From Candidatus Fonsibacter ubiquis (GTDB lineage: Bacteria; Pseudomonadota; Alphaproteobacteria; Pelagibacterales; Pelagibacteraceae), in NCBI RefSeq assembly GCF_002688585.1, contig NZ_CP024034.1, forward strand, positions 62,001 through 126,000: DNA of 64,000 nt. The letters run 5' to 3'. The notes below the pieces were generated by a model that saw only the letters and a list, made by a program, of their open reading frames with translations, did no database searches and was not told the DNA's origin. Below, piece after piece: positions 9,432 through 18,434 of this stretch. Both the position numbers and the translations under genes were made by a program. Numbering within the stretch: the first letter of the stretch is position 1; the number at the start of each line of letters is the position of its first letter.

Positions 9432-10628
9432 ATGAATGATAATGATGTTGTAATAACAAGTGCAGTACGAACGGCAGTTGGGTCCTTTGGTGGCTCTCTT
9501 TCTTCTCTCACGGCTCCGCAATTAGGCGCTGAAGTAATAAAAAAAGCTTTAGAAAAATCAGAAATTAAACCTGATCAAGTTGATACAGTTTACATGGGTC
9601 AAATTTTAGCTGCAGGTGTTGGACAAAATCCTGCTCGACAAGCTGCAATCCATGCAGGAATACCTGTTGAGAAAACTGCAACGACGATTAATCAATTATG
9701 TGGCTCCGGACTTGCTTCCGTTGCCTTTGGTTATAATTCAATTAAATGCGGTGATGCTAATATTGTTATCGCAGGTGGACAAGAGAGCATGAGCAATGCT
9801 CCACACTTTATTAATCTAAGAAATGGTGTGAAGTTGGGTGACACTAAATTACAGGACTCAATGATCGTTGATGGATTGATGGATGTTTACAATCAATATC
9901 ACATGGGTGTAACAGCAGAAAACGTTGCACAAAAATTTCAAATTACTAGAAAAGATCAAGATGCTTTTGCAGCAGCTTCACAAAGAAAAGCAATTGATGC
10001 AATAAAAGGTAAAAAATTTAAGGACGAAATTGTTCCTGTAACTGTAAAAGTTAAAAAACAAGATGTTATCTTTGATAAAGATGAATATCCAAAAGATGGA
10101 ACAACAATTGAAAAATTAGAAGCATTAAAACCTGCATTTAAAAAAGATGGAACGGTAACTGCTGGAAACGCATCAGGATTAAACGATGGTGCTGCAGTAG
10201 TAAGTTTAATGTCTGGCAAAACTGCAAAACAACATAGTATTGAACCCCTTGCTAAAATTGTTTCATGGGCGGTATGTGGTGTTGATCCATCGATTATGGG
10301 AACAGGCCCAATACCAGCTTCACGTCTTGCACTTAAAAAAGCAGGCTGGGGTGAAGATGAATTAGATTTAATCGAAGCAAATGAGGCATTTGCAGCGCAA
10401 GCTATTGCGGTGAATAAAGAAATGGGCTGGACCATTGATAAAGTGAATGTAAACGGTGGAGCGATTGCAATCGGTCATCCAATCGGTGCATCGGGTGCTA
10501 GAATTTTAGTAACTTTAATTCATGAGATGATCAAAACTCATTCTAAAAGAGGACTTGCTACTCTTTGTATTGGCGGCGGAATGGGAATTGCGATGTGTAT
10601 TGAACGTAATTTTATTGATCATAAATAA
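9432..10628 (+). CDS. phaA: Acetyl-CoA C-acetyltransferase (thiolase)
   Basis: This 398-aa biosynthetic thiolase condenses two acetyl-CoA to acetoacetyl-CoA, the first PHB step. C90 (NQLCGSG), H349 (IGHPIGASG) and C379 (LCIGGGMG) correspond within one residue to the catalytic C89/H348/C378 of the Zoogloea enzyme. A purine-rich ribosome site (AAGGGAG) lies just before the gene. Placement directly after phaB supports a PHB role, although the same enzyme can act in ketone body or PHB degradation. Confidence 0.95.
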   Translation: MNDNDVVITSAVRTAVGSFGGSLSSLTAPQLGAEVIKKALEKSEIKPDQVDTVYMGQILAAGVGQNPARQAAIHAGIPVEKTATTINQLCGSGLASVAFGYNSIKCGDANIVIAGGQESMSNAPHFINLRNGVKLGDTKLQDSMIVDGLMDVYNQYHMGVTAENVAQKFQITRKDQDAFAAASQRKAIDAIKGKKFKDEIVPVTVKVKKQDVIFDKDEYPKDGTTIEKLEALKPAFKKDGTVTAGNASGLNDGAAVVSLMSGKTAKQHSIEPLAKIVSWAVCGVDPSIMGTGPIPASRLALKKAGWGEDELDLIEANEAFAAQAIAVNKEMGWTIDKVNVNGGAIAIGHPIGASGARILVTLIHEMIKTHSKRGLATLCIGGGMGIAMCIERNFIDHK

Positions 10629-10634
10629 TTCTTA

Positions 10635-11384
10635 ATGGATTTTAAGAATATTAAAGTAAGAGCTGAGCAAGCCGTTGGCTTTGTTCAAATCGATAGAGTT
10701 GCCGATAAAAATTCGCTAAATATTGAAACTTCCAAGGAGATCCTGCAGGCTCTTACAAACTTTGATCAAGACAATGCTATTAAATGTATTGCAATTGAGG
10801 GTAATCAAAAATTATTTTCACCAGGGGCTGATATTAAAGAATTAGATTCTTTAACTAAAAATACAGCAGCAGAGAAAAAATTATTTGATGCCTTTGATGA
10901 AATTTACAATATTAAAAAACCCGTTATTGCATTGGTAGAGGGTTATGCATTGGGAGGGGGAATGGAACTTGCACTCATTTGCGATTTTATTATTGCATCA
11001 GAAAATGCAAAGTTTTCACAACCTGAAATTAATTTAGGCTTAATACCAGGCATTGGTGGCACACAAAGATTAAAACGATCTGCAGGTAAATATAATGCCA
11101 ATTATCTATGTATGACCGCAGAAATGATCACTGCTCAACAAGCACAAAATATTGGCTTTGTTAGTGTTGTTTTAAAAGCAGATGAATTTAAAGCAGGTTC
11201 TCATAAAATATTAAAATCAATTTCAGAAAAACCCCTCTCAAGTTTAGTTGAGATTAAAAGATTAATAAATAAAGATGCTTCATTGAAAGATGAAAGACAA
11301 ACTTTTTATAAATTACTTGATAGTGAAAATAAAAAAATAGGAATAAAAAGTTTCTTTGAAAAAATAAAACCTGAGTGGAAATAG
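10635..11384 (+). CDS. Enoyl-CoA hydratase/isomerase (crotonase family)
   Basis: This 249-aa crotonase-fold protein has the oxyanion-hole segments KLFSPGADIKEL and GYALGGGMELAL, and both catalytic glutamates expected of a true hydratase (GGGMELA and QPEINLG). It starts 6 bp after phaA and sits within the PHB operon. It could interconvert crotonyl-CoA and 3-hydroxybutyryl-CoA, linking short-chain fatty acid metabolism to the PHB pool (inference). Confidence 0.88.
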   Translation: MDFKNIKVRAEQAVGFVQIDRVADKNSLNIETSKEILQALTNFDQDNAIKCIAIEGNQKLFSPGADIKELDSLTKNTAAEKKLFDAFDEIYNIKKPVIALVEGYALGGGMELALICDFIIASENAKFSQPEINLGLIPGIGGTQRLKRSAGKYNANYLCMTAEMITAQQAQNIGFVSVVLKADEFKAGSHKILKSISEKPLSSLVEIKRLINKDASLKDERQTFYKLLDSENKKIGIKSFFEKIKPEWK

Positions 11385-11388
11385 TTTC

Positions 11389-12276
11389 TTGTTTAAAAGT
11401 TTTGAAAAAAAATTCCAAAAAGTAAATAAGGGTAGAATTTTTTATCGTATTGGTGGTTTTGGTCCGCCATTATTATTATTGCACGGCTATCCACAAAATC
11501 ATTATATGTGGAATAAAATAGCAGATGAACTTGCAAAAGATTTTACAGTCATACTTCCAGATCTTAGAGGTTATGGACAAAGTTTTGTGATCAAAGGTGA
11601 TGATAAACATATTAATTATTCAAAAAGAGAAATGGCAAAAGACATGGTGCAGTTAATGGATAAAATTGGTTATTCAAAATTTTTACTTGGAGGCCATGAC
11701 CGAGGCGGACGTGTTGCTCATAGACTTGCAAGGGATTACCGAGATAAAGTTATAGCTTTAAGTGTGATGGATATTTGTCCAACCTTAGATATGTATAATG
11801 CAACGGATCAAGACTTTGCTACAAATTATTTTCATTGGTTCTTTTTAATTCAGCCAAAATTTATTCCAGAAAATTTTATCAGCAAAGATCCAAAAACCTG
11901 GCTTAATTATTGTCTTAAAAAATGGTCGGGTGGATTTAATTTTAAAGGCGTTGAAAAATATTATTTAAAATATTTTAAAGATTATAAAAGAATACATTCA
12001 AGTTGTGAGGATTATCGAGCAGGAGCAACTATCGATTTAGTTCACGATAAAAAAGATTTAAATAAAAAATTAAATATTCCCTTACAAGTATTATGGGGCA
12101 AAAATGGTAGAGTGGGTAAAAAATTTAAGCCCTTAAAAGTTTGGCAAAAATACACAACTAAAAAAGTTGAAGGAAAAGACTTTAATTGTAAGCATTTTAT
12201 TGCAGAGGAAGCACCAAAACAGACCTTACAAGAGCTTGTTAAATTTTTATCAAAATATTCAAATTTTAATTACTAA
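11389..12276 (+). CDS. Alpha/beta hydrolase, fluoroacetate (haloacetate) dehalogenase type
   Basis: This 295-aa hydrolase has the fluoroacetate-dehalogenase residue set: nucleophile D104, R105 and R108 in GHDRGGR, D128 in MDICPT, H149-W150 in FHWFF, Y209 and H269. In the characterised enzyme these bind carboxylate, halide and water. The start is TTG at 11389, 4 bp after the crotonase. Location in a PHB operon is odd for a dehalogenase; hydrolysis of another 2-substituted short acid or an epoxide is an alternative. Its convergent neighbour is the ScfR regulator, with an 11-bp overlap. Confidence 0.8.
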   Translation: MFKSFEKKFQKVNKGRIFYRIGGFGPPLLLLHGYPQNHYMWNKIADELAKDFTVILPDLRGYGQSFVIKGDDKHINYSKREMAKDMVQLMDKIGYSKFLLGGHDRGGRVAHRLARDYRDKVIALSVMDICPTLDMYNATDQDFATNYFHWFFLIQPKFIPENFISKDPKTWLNYCLKKWSGGFNFKGVEKYYLKYFKDYKRIHSSCEDYRAGATIDLVHDKKDLNKKLNIPLQVLWGKNGRVGKKFKPLKVWQKYTTKKVEGKDFNCKHFIAEEAPKQTLQELVKFLSKYSNFNY

Positions 12277-13681
12277 CGTAGGCAGATGCGCCTCTGTTAT
12301 TTAAATTAATATCTAAATTTTTGTTAATTGGTGGAAAGGCTCTTTGCTGGCAGTCCATTCTAGGACAAGTCCTACAATTTACTCCAATTGCAATTGCAGC
12401 ACTTTCATCTTTTATATTTAGAGTATCCGCATAAATAAAATCTTTTGCATATTTTGCCTGACAACCTAGGCCAATACTTAAAATGCTTCGATAGATTCCA
12501 TGGCGACCTATACCTTTTTCAATAGTTCGGGCAATGCACACGTATTTTTCACCATCCGGCATTTTAGAAAGCGCACAGTGAATTTTTCCTGGCAACATAA
12601 ATGCAGAGTGAATATTCCATCGCGGACAAGCTCCGCCATAACGAGGAATTTGAATACCGGATAACGATAATCGTTTTGAAATATTTCCGGCAATATCAGT
12701 TCTTAACATATGAAAAGGTATTCCTTTCATTTTAGGATCTTGCAAACAAGTTACGCGATGGGCAACTTGCTCAAAGGAAACTGAAAAAGTATGCTGCAAT
12801 AATTCTAAATCGTAGCGATGTTTTCTGCATTCTTCATAAAATAATTTATAAGGCATTAAAATCGCAGCGGCGGTATAATTGATTAAAGAAATAGTTGTAA
12901 GTTTTTTTGCTGTATCAGATGGAAAGTTATAATCTTTAAGATAACCCTCAATTAATTCTAAAGCCTCGGTTTGAACAATTTGAGCAGCACAGTAAATTTT
13001 TTTAGTGTCTAAAGTTAAGTAATCAGAAAGATATAATGTTTTTTTTTCAGGAACGTATCGTTTTAAGAAAAATTCATCATTTTTTGGAACAACATCTACG
13101 ACTTCAATTTTATGGTGTTTTTTTAAATATTCTACTAACAAAACATGACGTGTTCTTAAATTTCTATTTACCTGATTAAAAATTTTATTTGCATATTCCT
13201 CTAATTTTGGAAAATAATTTTGATACTCTTGCAAAAAGTCTGAAACGACTTCACCTGGAAATGTGGCTTTAGGATTGGCTACATTTTCACCAGAAATAAC
13301 TTCAAGTTTATCATAAATTTCAGAATTTTTTTTACGATAAACATCGCCTAAACGAATAAGAGCTTTTGAGATTAATGGGTTAGTTTCTATTAAATCTTTA
13401 ACTTCTAAATTAGTAATATCTAAATCTTCAAATAAATTATCACTTAATAATTCTTGTAAATCATGGACCAAATTTAAATTATCGTCCGTTGATAATTTTT
13501 TAAGATCAAGATTTAAAATTTCAGATGCTTTAATAAGTAAATCTGCACTTACTTTTCTTTTTCCAGACTCAATAAGATTTAAATAACTTGGTGAAATTTC
13601 AAGTTTTTTAGAAAGGTCACCTTGGCTAATATTTAGCTTTCTACGCGCTGTTTTGATCTTAAAACCGAGTTGTTTGCTCAT
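12266..13681 (-). CDS. Short-chain fatty acyl transcriptional regulator (ScfR; RamB/PrpC-like)
   Basis: This 471-aa regulator starts with an XRE helix-turn-helix (residues 9-63: ARRKLNISQGDLSKKLEISPSYL), has a central IrrE/ImmA-like domain, and ends with the ScfR C-terminal domain containing ACPRWNIHSAF, LGCQA and the Cys cluster NCRTCPRMDCQQR. Relatives such as RamB and PrpC sense short-chain acyl-CoA and control isocitrate lyase and the methylcitrate cycle. Here it is divergent from aceA, so aceA is its obvious target. A TTTACAA-N10-TTGTAAA palindrome sits directly upstream of its start and suggests autoregulation. Confidence 0.88.
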   Translation of the reverse strand: MSKQLGFKIKTARRKLNISQGDLSKKLEISPSYLNLIESGKRKVSADLLIKASEILNLDLKKLSTDDNLNLVHDLQELLSDNLFEDLDITNLEVKDLIETNPLISKALIRLGDVYRKKNSEIYDKLEVISGENVANPKATFPGEVVSDFLQEYQNYFPKLEEYANKIFNQVNRNLRTRHVLLVEYLKKHHKIEVVDVVPKNDEFFLKRYVPEKKTLYLSDYLTLDTKKIYCAAQIVQTEALELIEGYLKDYNFPSDTAKKLTTISLINYTAAAILMPYKLFYEECRKHRYDLELLQHTFSVSFEQVAHRVTCLQDPKMKGIPFHMLRTDIAGNISKRLSLSGIQIPRYGGACPRWNIHSAFMLPGKIHCALSKMPDGEKYVCIARTIEKGIGRHGIYRSILSIGLGCQAKYAKDFIYADTLNIKDESAAIAIGVNCRTCPRMDCQQRAFPPINKNLDINLNNRGASAYVSN

Positions 13682-13686
13682 AAAAA

Positions 13687-13793
13687 TTTACAAAATTTTC
13701 AAATTGTAAATATAATTTTAAAATTTTTGTGACAAATTTACAAGCATTTTCAACATTAATGTTTGAAATTAAATCGAATGTAAATATTGTAAA
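13687..13793. promoter_or_regulatory. Candidate ScfR operators in the scfR-aceA divergent region
   Basis: TTTACAA/TTGTAAA half-sites occur at 13687-13693, 13704-13710, 13737-13743 and 13787-13793. The first two form a palindrome with a 10-bp spacer, beside the regulator's start codon. They resemble the TTTGCAAA-type core bound by RamB. Four copies in about 110 bp exceed what is obvious elsewhere, though AT-richness raises the chance rate. Confidence 0.5.
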
Positions 13794-13816
13794 TTTATTA
13801 ACCAGAGAGGATAATT

Positions 13817-14053
13817 ATGACACATAGAGAAAAACACAATATCGAAAGCAACTGCGTTTCATATAACGATGATTGCTACAATGAAACTAATAGCTACGCA
13901 GACAATGTAAAAGCTATGAATAATCTTGAGAAAAAAATTTTTACAGACGCCGTATCCTCTGTCTATAAAACAGGCCAGTCTTTTATTAATTATTTAGAGG
14001 CAAAATTATCCATGGTTAAACAAAATAATAACGGTGGATCTAATAATGCCTAA
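13817..14053 (+). CDS. Small uncharacterised protein upstream of aceA
   Basis: This 78-aa hydrophilic protein is not recognised. It has an acidic and Asn-rich N-terminal half with two cysteines ([15 protein letters not shown]), then an amphipathic helix-like segment ([19 protein letters not shown]). There is a clear ribosome site (AGAGAGG) and the gene overlaps the aceA start by 8 bp, so the two are translationally coupled. Being the leader cistron of the aceA operon under probable ScfR control, it could modulate isocitrate lyase or have an unrelated stress role; sequence alone does not decide. Confidence 0.75.
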   Translation: MTHREKHNIESNCVSYNDDCYNETNSYADNVKAMNNLEKKIFTDAVSSVYKTGQSFINYLEAKLSMVKQNNNGGSNNA

Positions 14054-15320
14054 TACAACCGATACTCTAGTTAAAAATAGATTAGAAAGTTTAATTTCAA
14101 ATTACTCCGAGGAGGATGTTGAAAAGCTTCGTGGAACTTTTAATGTTGAATACACAGTTTCAAAAAATTTATCTAAAAAACTTTGGAAATTATTAAATAC
14201 AGAAAAGTATATTAATACTCTAGGAGGATTATCAGGTAACCATGCCGTTCAACATGCAAAGGCTGGTTTAAAAGCCATTTATTTATCAGGCTGGCAAGTT
14301 GCAGCGGATGCAAATTCAGCAGGCGAGATGTATCCTGATCAAAGTCTATATCCATATGATAGCGCACCAAAATTAGTTGAAAGTATGATCAACGCTTTAA
14401 TGCGTGCAGATCAAATTCAATACATGGAAGTATTGGAAGGGAAGATGGATCCAAAAAATAGTGTTGATTATCATATGCCAATTATTGCAGATGGAGAAGC
14501 AGGCTTTGGTGGTCCATTAAATGTTTATGAACTTACTAAAAGATTTATAAAAGCAGGAGCCGCTGGAGTTCATTTTGAAGATCAATTAGCTGCAGAAAAA
14601 AAATGCGGACATATGGGAGGAAAAGTTTTAATCCCAACTCAAAATGCAATAAGAAATTTAAAAGCTGCACGACTTGCATCTAGAGTAATGAATGTTCCAT
14701 TAGTAATTCTTGCAAGAACTGACGCTAATGCTGCAAAACTAATTACCAGTGATTGCGATGAGAATGATAAACCTTTTTTAACAGGCGAAAGATCCAGTGA
14801 GGGTTTTTATTATGTTAAGGATGGAATTGAGCAGGCTATTTCAAGGGGTCTTGCTTATGCACCTTATTGCGATTTAATTTGGTGCGAAACTGCAAAACCA
14901 GATTTAAACGAAGCAAAAATATTTGCAGATGCAATTCATAAAAAATATCCTGGTAAATTACTTGCTTATAATTGCTCACCTTCATTTAACTGGAAGAAAT
15001 ATTTAACAGAGAATGAAATGCAAACTTTCCAACAAAAATTAGGAGAGATGGGTTATAAATTCCAATTTATTACCCTTGCAGGTTTTCACGTGCAAAATTA
15101 TTCAGTATTTAAATTTGCACAAAGTTACAAAAAAGATGGAATGGCAGCTTATTCCAAAATTCAGCAACAAGAATTTGAAGCTGAAAAAGAAGGTTATACT
15201 GCCGTTAAACATCAGCGAGAAGTTGGTACAACTTACTTTGATACCATCGCACAAATTATAAGTTCTGGAAAAACTTCAACCACTGCAATGAGTGGTTCAA
15301 CAGAATCTGAACAATTTTAG
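14046..15320 (+). CDS. aceA: Isocitrate lyase
   Basis: This 424-aa enzyme cleaves isocitrate to glyoxylate and succinate, allowing growth on C2 units or stored PHB. The active-site signature KKCGHMGGK places the catalytic Cys at 187, and Mg-binding residues fall in DGEAGFGG and FEDQ. The ATG at 14046 is chosen over an in-frame GTG at 14034; either overlaps the upstream small gene. Malate synthase is not in this window. The enzyme belongs to the approximately 430-aa proteobacterial type. Confidence 0.95.
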   Translation: MPNTTDTLVKNRLESLISNYSEEDVEKLRGTFNVEYTVSKNLSKKLWKLLNTEKYINTLGGLSGNHAVQHAKAGLKAIYLSGWQVAADANSAGEMYPDQSLYPYDSAPKLVESMINALMRADQIQYMEVLEGKMDPKNSVDYHMPIIADGEAGFGGPLNVYELTKRFIKAGAAGVHFEDQLAAEKKCGHMGGKVLIPTQNAIRNLKAARLASRVMNVPLVILARTDANAAKLITSDCDENDKPFLTGERSSEGFYYVKDGIEQAISRGLAYAPYCDLIWCETAKPDLNEAKIFADAIHKKYPGKLLAYNCSPSFNWKKYLTENEMQTFQQKLGEMGYKFQFITLAGFHVQNYSVFKFAQSYKKDGMAAYSKIQQQEFEAEKEGYTAVKHQREVGTTYFDTIAQIISSGKTSTTAMSGSTESEQF

Positions 15321-15330
15321 TTAATTTACT

Positions 15331-15357
15331 GAGGGCCCGATTAATCGTCGGGCTCTT
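15331..15357. terminator. Hairpin between aceA and the convergent DUF2892 gene
   Basis: GAGGGCCCGA and TCGGGCTCTT form a GC-rich stem around TTAATCG, in a region otherwise very AT-rich. It lies 10 bp after aceA and abuts the stop of the minus-strand gene, so it may terminate in both directions. Confidence 0.75.
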
Positions 15358-15541
15358 ACCTTTTACAAGTATTTATTCCAAGTAACGAATAAAGAGTACA
15401 ATTTCTAAGTATTCCGCTAACAATTAAACCAATTGCAAGCCAGCCCCAAGGACTAACCATTCCTAATGCCGTAAAAGTTACAATAACAACTCCAGAAGTA
15501 ATTCTTATAATTCTATCTATATTTCCAACATTTACTTTCAT
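15356..15541 (-). CDS. DUF2892 small inner-membrane protein
   Basis: This 61-aa protein starts MKVNVGNIDRIIRI, the DUF2892 signature, and has two predicted TM helices with a closing CTLYSLLGINTCKR. The same domain forms the membrane part of YgaP and is often encoded with YeeE/YedE sulfur transporters and rhodanese proteins, as here. It is the last gene of a three-gene minus-strand operon; the two Cys near the C-terminus suggest a thiol or persulfide function (inference). Confidence 0.85.
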   Translation of the reverse strand: MKVNVGNIDRIIRITSGVVIVTFTALGMVSPWGWLAIGLIVSGILRNCTLYSLLGINTCKR

Positions 15542-15558
15542 GTTATCTCCTTTGTTAT

Positions 15559-16089
15559 TTAAAGTTTCTTTTTTTCAAACCACTTAAACAAAAACAAAAC
15601 TGCAAAAGTAAAAATAATTGCAATCATCCAGTGAGAAACGCCAAGGACATCAGCAACTCCAACTTTTCCCATATCCAACCAAGATAAAACTGTATTTTTT
15701 AAGAAAGGATAAATCTCAGCATAAATTCCAGCGCCAATAATCATTCCTAAAGCACCAAATATAGCATGCCATCTTCCTTCACCAATTGCTCCAACAGATG
15801 TTCCAGGACAAAATCCCATGATTGCCCAACCAATTCCAAATAAAGCTCCACCAATTAATACACCACCAAAGTTCATTGATTTATGAGCTAATGTAATAAT
15901 TCCCATATCTTGAAGTAGTAAAATTCCACACATTCCAACAAGAATAGATGACAACATAAATTTTAAAATAGTCATGTCTTGAAGCAACATCGCGCCGATT
16001 TGTTTTTCATAACGTAATACTCGAGCACGCTGTAATATGAACCCAAACGCGATACCAGTTAAAAGTCCTAAAATTTGTTCAATAGTCAT
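15559..16089 (-). CDS. YeeE/YedE-family (DUF6691) membrane protein, subunit 2
   Basis: This 176-aa protein has about five TM helices and the motif GFCPGTSVGA, the conserved Cys-containing signature of YeeE/YedE thiosulfate/sulfur transport proteins. It forms half of a split transporter with the upstream 187-aa protein, which carries the matching ADGCPSGHGLSG motif; the two genes are 2 bp apart. In characterised YeeE the cysteines relay thiosulfate across the membrane. Role here: uptake or export of a sulfane-sulfur compound. Confidence 0.85.
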   Translation of the reverse strand: MTIEQILGLLTGIAFGFILQRARVLRYEKQIGAMLLQDMTILKFMLSSILVGMCGILLLQDMGIITLAHKSMNFGGVLIGGALFGIGWAIMGFCPGTSVGAIGEGRWHAIFGALGMIIGAGIYAEIYPFLKNTVLSWLDMGKVGVADVLGVSHWMIAIIFTFAVLFLFKWFEKKKL

Positions 16090-16091
16090 AA

Positions 16092-16655
16092 TTATAATTT
16101 TTTGTAAATAAAGTTAGCAACCAATATTCCAAATCCAAAAAACATTGCCATTGCAAAAAACGAACTTAATGAAAGTTGCATCATTCCACTTAAACCATGT
16201 CCACTTGGACAGCCATCTGCAAGTCTTGCACCAATCATTGCAACAATTCCGCCAAGAATAGAAAAGATTGCTCTTTTAACAACAGAGCCACCAAATTTTT
16301 GTTTCCATACCGGAGGAACAGGTTCTAATTTAAAACTTTTATCTAATTTTGATGAAATGAATGCTCCAATTAACACACCAATGATTACAAAAAATTGCCA
16401 ATCTAATTTAACTTTTTCTTTTGCATAATAAATATTTTCAGCCACATGCTCAGGATCAATAGTTTGAAATAAAAATCCAGCGGCTCTTACAAATGTTGTT
16501 GAAGCACCAAGGTATGTGCTTTTGCCTAAAAGAGTTGTTGTTAAATAAACAGATACGATTGCAAGTAAGCCAAGCCAAATTCCAGCCACATAAGGATTCC
16601 AACCTTTATTTTTTTCTTTAACTTCTGGAATTTTCATTTCCATTAAGATGCTCAA
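16092..16655 (-). CDS. YeeE/YedE-family membrane protein, subunit 1
   Basis: This 187-aa protein has an initial cytoplasmic segment, about four TM helices and the motif LADGCPSGHGLSGMMQLS near residues 144-163, the first half-repeat signature of the YeeE/YedE fold. With the next gene it would rebuild a full transporter. It is the first gene of the operon and is divergent from umuD. In other proteobacteria this pair is frequently near persulfide dioxygenase or BigR-type regulators; none is visible here. Confidence 0.85.
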   Translation of the reverse strand: MSILMEMKIPEVKEKNKGWNPYVAGIWLGLLAIVSVYLTTTLLGKSTYLGASTTFVRAAGFLFQTIDPEHVAENIYYAKEKVKLDWQFFVIIGVLIGAFISSKLDKSFKLEPVPPVWKQKFGGSVVKRAIFSILGGIVAMIGARLADGCPSGHGLSGMMQLSLSSFFAMAMFFGFGILVANFIYKKL

Positions 16656-16757
16656 GCACTACTCTTTTTTTGTATCTTTTACCAAGAGCAAAATTAGCGC
16701 ACATTTTTTCTGCATTTTAATAATTGTATTTATTAACTTTACTTTATCTTGTATTTA

Positions 16758-16772
16758 GAACAAAACAAGAAC
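16758..16772 (+). promoter_or_regulatory. LexA (SOS) box of umuDC
   Basis: GAAC-AAAACAA-GAAC is an exact GAAC-N7-GAAC direct repeat, the alphaproteobacterial LexA operator, ending 9 bp before the umuD ATG at 16782. It places umuDC, and probably the downstream photolyase gene, under SOS control. Confidence 0.85.
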
Positions 16773-16781
16773 ATATTTACT

Positions 16782-17159
16782 ATGAAAATACCAGTAATAT
16801 TGCAGAAAGTATCAGCGGGCTTTCCATCGCCAGCCACAGATTATGTTCAAGATGAAATAGATTTAAACAGTGAGTTAATAAAAAATCCTCCAGCAACTTT
16901 TTTAATTCGCGTACAAGGTAACTCCATGACTGAACATAAAATCACCAGTGGAGATTTATTGGTAGTAGATCGAAGTTTAAATTTAAAAAACGATTGTATT
17001 GCAATTATAAATTTTAATAACGAATTAGTAGTTAAAAATATTATCAAAGAGAATAATAATTTTTACATCAAAAACAAAGCAGAGAAGATTTTAATTAGTG
17101 AGAATTCAGATGTGAATGTTTGGGGAATTGTAACGTATATTATTCATGCAGCCCATTAA
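16782..17159 (+). CDS. umuD: UmuD, DNA polymerase V accessory subunit
   Basis: This LexA-like S24 peptidase is 125 aa from the ATG at 16782. An upstream in-frame TTG at 16749 is rejected because the LexA box would then lie inside the gene. The Ala12-Gly13 bond in SAGFPSPATDYV matches the UmuD self-cleavage site; S48 (QGNSM) and K85 (ELVVK) form the catalytic dyad with the same 37-residue spacing as E. coli UmuD. After RecA-stimulated cleavage, UmuD' would join UmuC for translesion synthesis. The gene overlaps umuC by 14 bp. Confidence 0.93.
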   Translation: MKIPVILQKVSAGFPSPATDYVQDEIDLNSELIKNPPATFLIRVQGNSMTEHKITSGDLLVVDRSLNLKNDCIAIINFNNELVVKNIIKENNNFYIKNKAEKILISENSDVNVWGIVTYIIHAAH

Positions 17160-18423
17160 TAATAGAATTATCGCCTTAGTCGATTGTAATTCTTTTTATG
17201 TTTCTTGTGAGAGATTGTTTCGACCAGATTTGAGAAGAAAGCCTGTGGTGGTGTTATCTAATAATGATGGCTGTATTATTTCAAGATCGACGGAAGCAAA
17301 ACAGGCGGGAATTAAAATGGGTGAGCCTTATTTTAAAGCAAAGCCACTTATTGATAAACATAAAGTTTCAGTCTTTTCATCAAACTATGAATTGTATGGA
17401 GATATGTCACGACGGGTGATGAAGATATTAAAAAATTTTTCACCTGATATTGAATTTTACTCCATTGATGAAGCATTCTTAGATTTAACTAATATTAAAA
17501 TGGATAATGTTAAAGAATATATTTTAAACATTAGAAAAGTAGTTTTGCAGTGGACTGGAATTCCAGTTTCAATAGGAACTGCAAATACCAAAACCCTTGC
17601 AAAAATTGCAAATCACGTAGCAAAGAAAAATAAATTAGGCGTTGAGGAATTTATTAGTAAAGACAAAAATGAAGTAGATGAAATTTTAAAAACATTTCCT
17701 GTACAAGAAGTGTGGGGGATTGGTAGACAACTTTCTAAATTTTTTAATAACAATAATTTCCATAATGCCCATCAGTTAAAATATGCAGATAATTATTGGG
17801 TGAGAAAAAATAGTAGTGTGGTGGTATTAAAAACCATTCATGAACTGAATGGTACATGTTGTTTTCCATTAAATTTTCAATATGTAGCAAGGAAAAATTG
17901 TTGCGTATCTAGATCTTTTGGTAAAACCATTACTGAACTAAATGATTTAAAAGAAGCGGTAGTGATGCATTGCATGACAGCGGCTGAGCGAATTAGATCG
18001 GAAGGTTTAATTGTAAAGTCTGTTTATGTGTTTATTAAAACCAGTCGATTTAAAAAAGATTATGTATCGCGCGTTCAAAAAATAGATTTACCCATTGCAA
18101 CGAATAACACTTTAGAACTGACTAATGTGTGCGCAAAGGCTTTGGAAAATATTTATATTAAAGGTTATTTTTACAGTAAAGCCGGTGTTATTTTTGCAGA
18201 TTTAAAGCCTAAAGATCACTATGAAAAAAATTTATTTTCTGATCAGAATTTAAATTTAGATCACCTAATGAAAGTTATTGATCAAACAAATAGTAAGTTT
18301 GGCAGAGGTGCGGTTACCGTTGCAGCCGCACGATTAAATAATAACTCAAAAATGAATAGACGTTATTCATCTAAAATCGACACCTCCTTTATAAAACTTG
18401 CCCCAACGGTTAGAGCACATTAA
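17146..18423 (+). CDS. umuC: UmuC, Y-family DNA polymerase V catalytic subunit
   Basis: This 425-aa Y-family polymerase has the catalytic segments ALVDCNSFYVSCERLF (first Asp), SNNDGCIISRS and YSIDEAFLDLT (Asp-Glu pair), followed by finger, thumb and little-finger regions and the DUF4113-like C-terminal segment seen in UmuC (FGRGAVTVAAAR). It performs error-prone bypass of lesions. It is co-transcribed with umuD under a LexA box, and the next gene, a photolyase relative, starts 11 bp downstream. Confidence 0.95.
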   Translation: MQPINNRIIALVDCNSFYVSCERLFRPDLRRKPVVVLSNNDGCIISRSTEAKQAGIKMGEPYFKAKPLIDKHKVSVFSSNYELYGDMSRRVMKILKNFSPDIEFYSIDEAFLDLTNIKMDNVKEYILNIRKVVLQWTGIPVSIGTANTKTLAKIANHVAKKNKLGVEEFISKDKNEVDEILKTFPVQEVWGIGRQLSKFFNNNNFHNAHQLKYADNYWVRKNSSVVVLKTIHELNGTCCFPLNFQYVARKNCCVSRSFGKTITELNDLKEAVVMHCMTAAERIRSEGLIVKSVYVFIKTSRFKKDYVSRVQKIDLPIATNNTLELTNVCAKALENIYIKGYFYSKAGVIFADLKPKDHYEKNLFSDQNLNLDHLMKVIDQTNSKFGRGAVTVAAARLNNNSKMNRRYSSKIDTSFIKLAPTVRAH

Positions 18424-18434
18424 TTATTGTTCCT

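Noticed and set aside
9956..10435. 159-codon open frame antisense to the thiolase gene
   Set aside because: It lies wholly inside phaA, its residues reflect reversed thiolase codons, and it has no recognisable motif or ribosome site.
16749..16781. TTG start for umuD 33 bp upstream of the chosen ATG
   Set aside because: The LexA box 16758-16772 would fall in the coding sequence, and E. coli-type spacing of catalytic residues fits the ATG at 16782.
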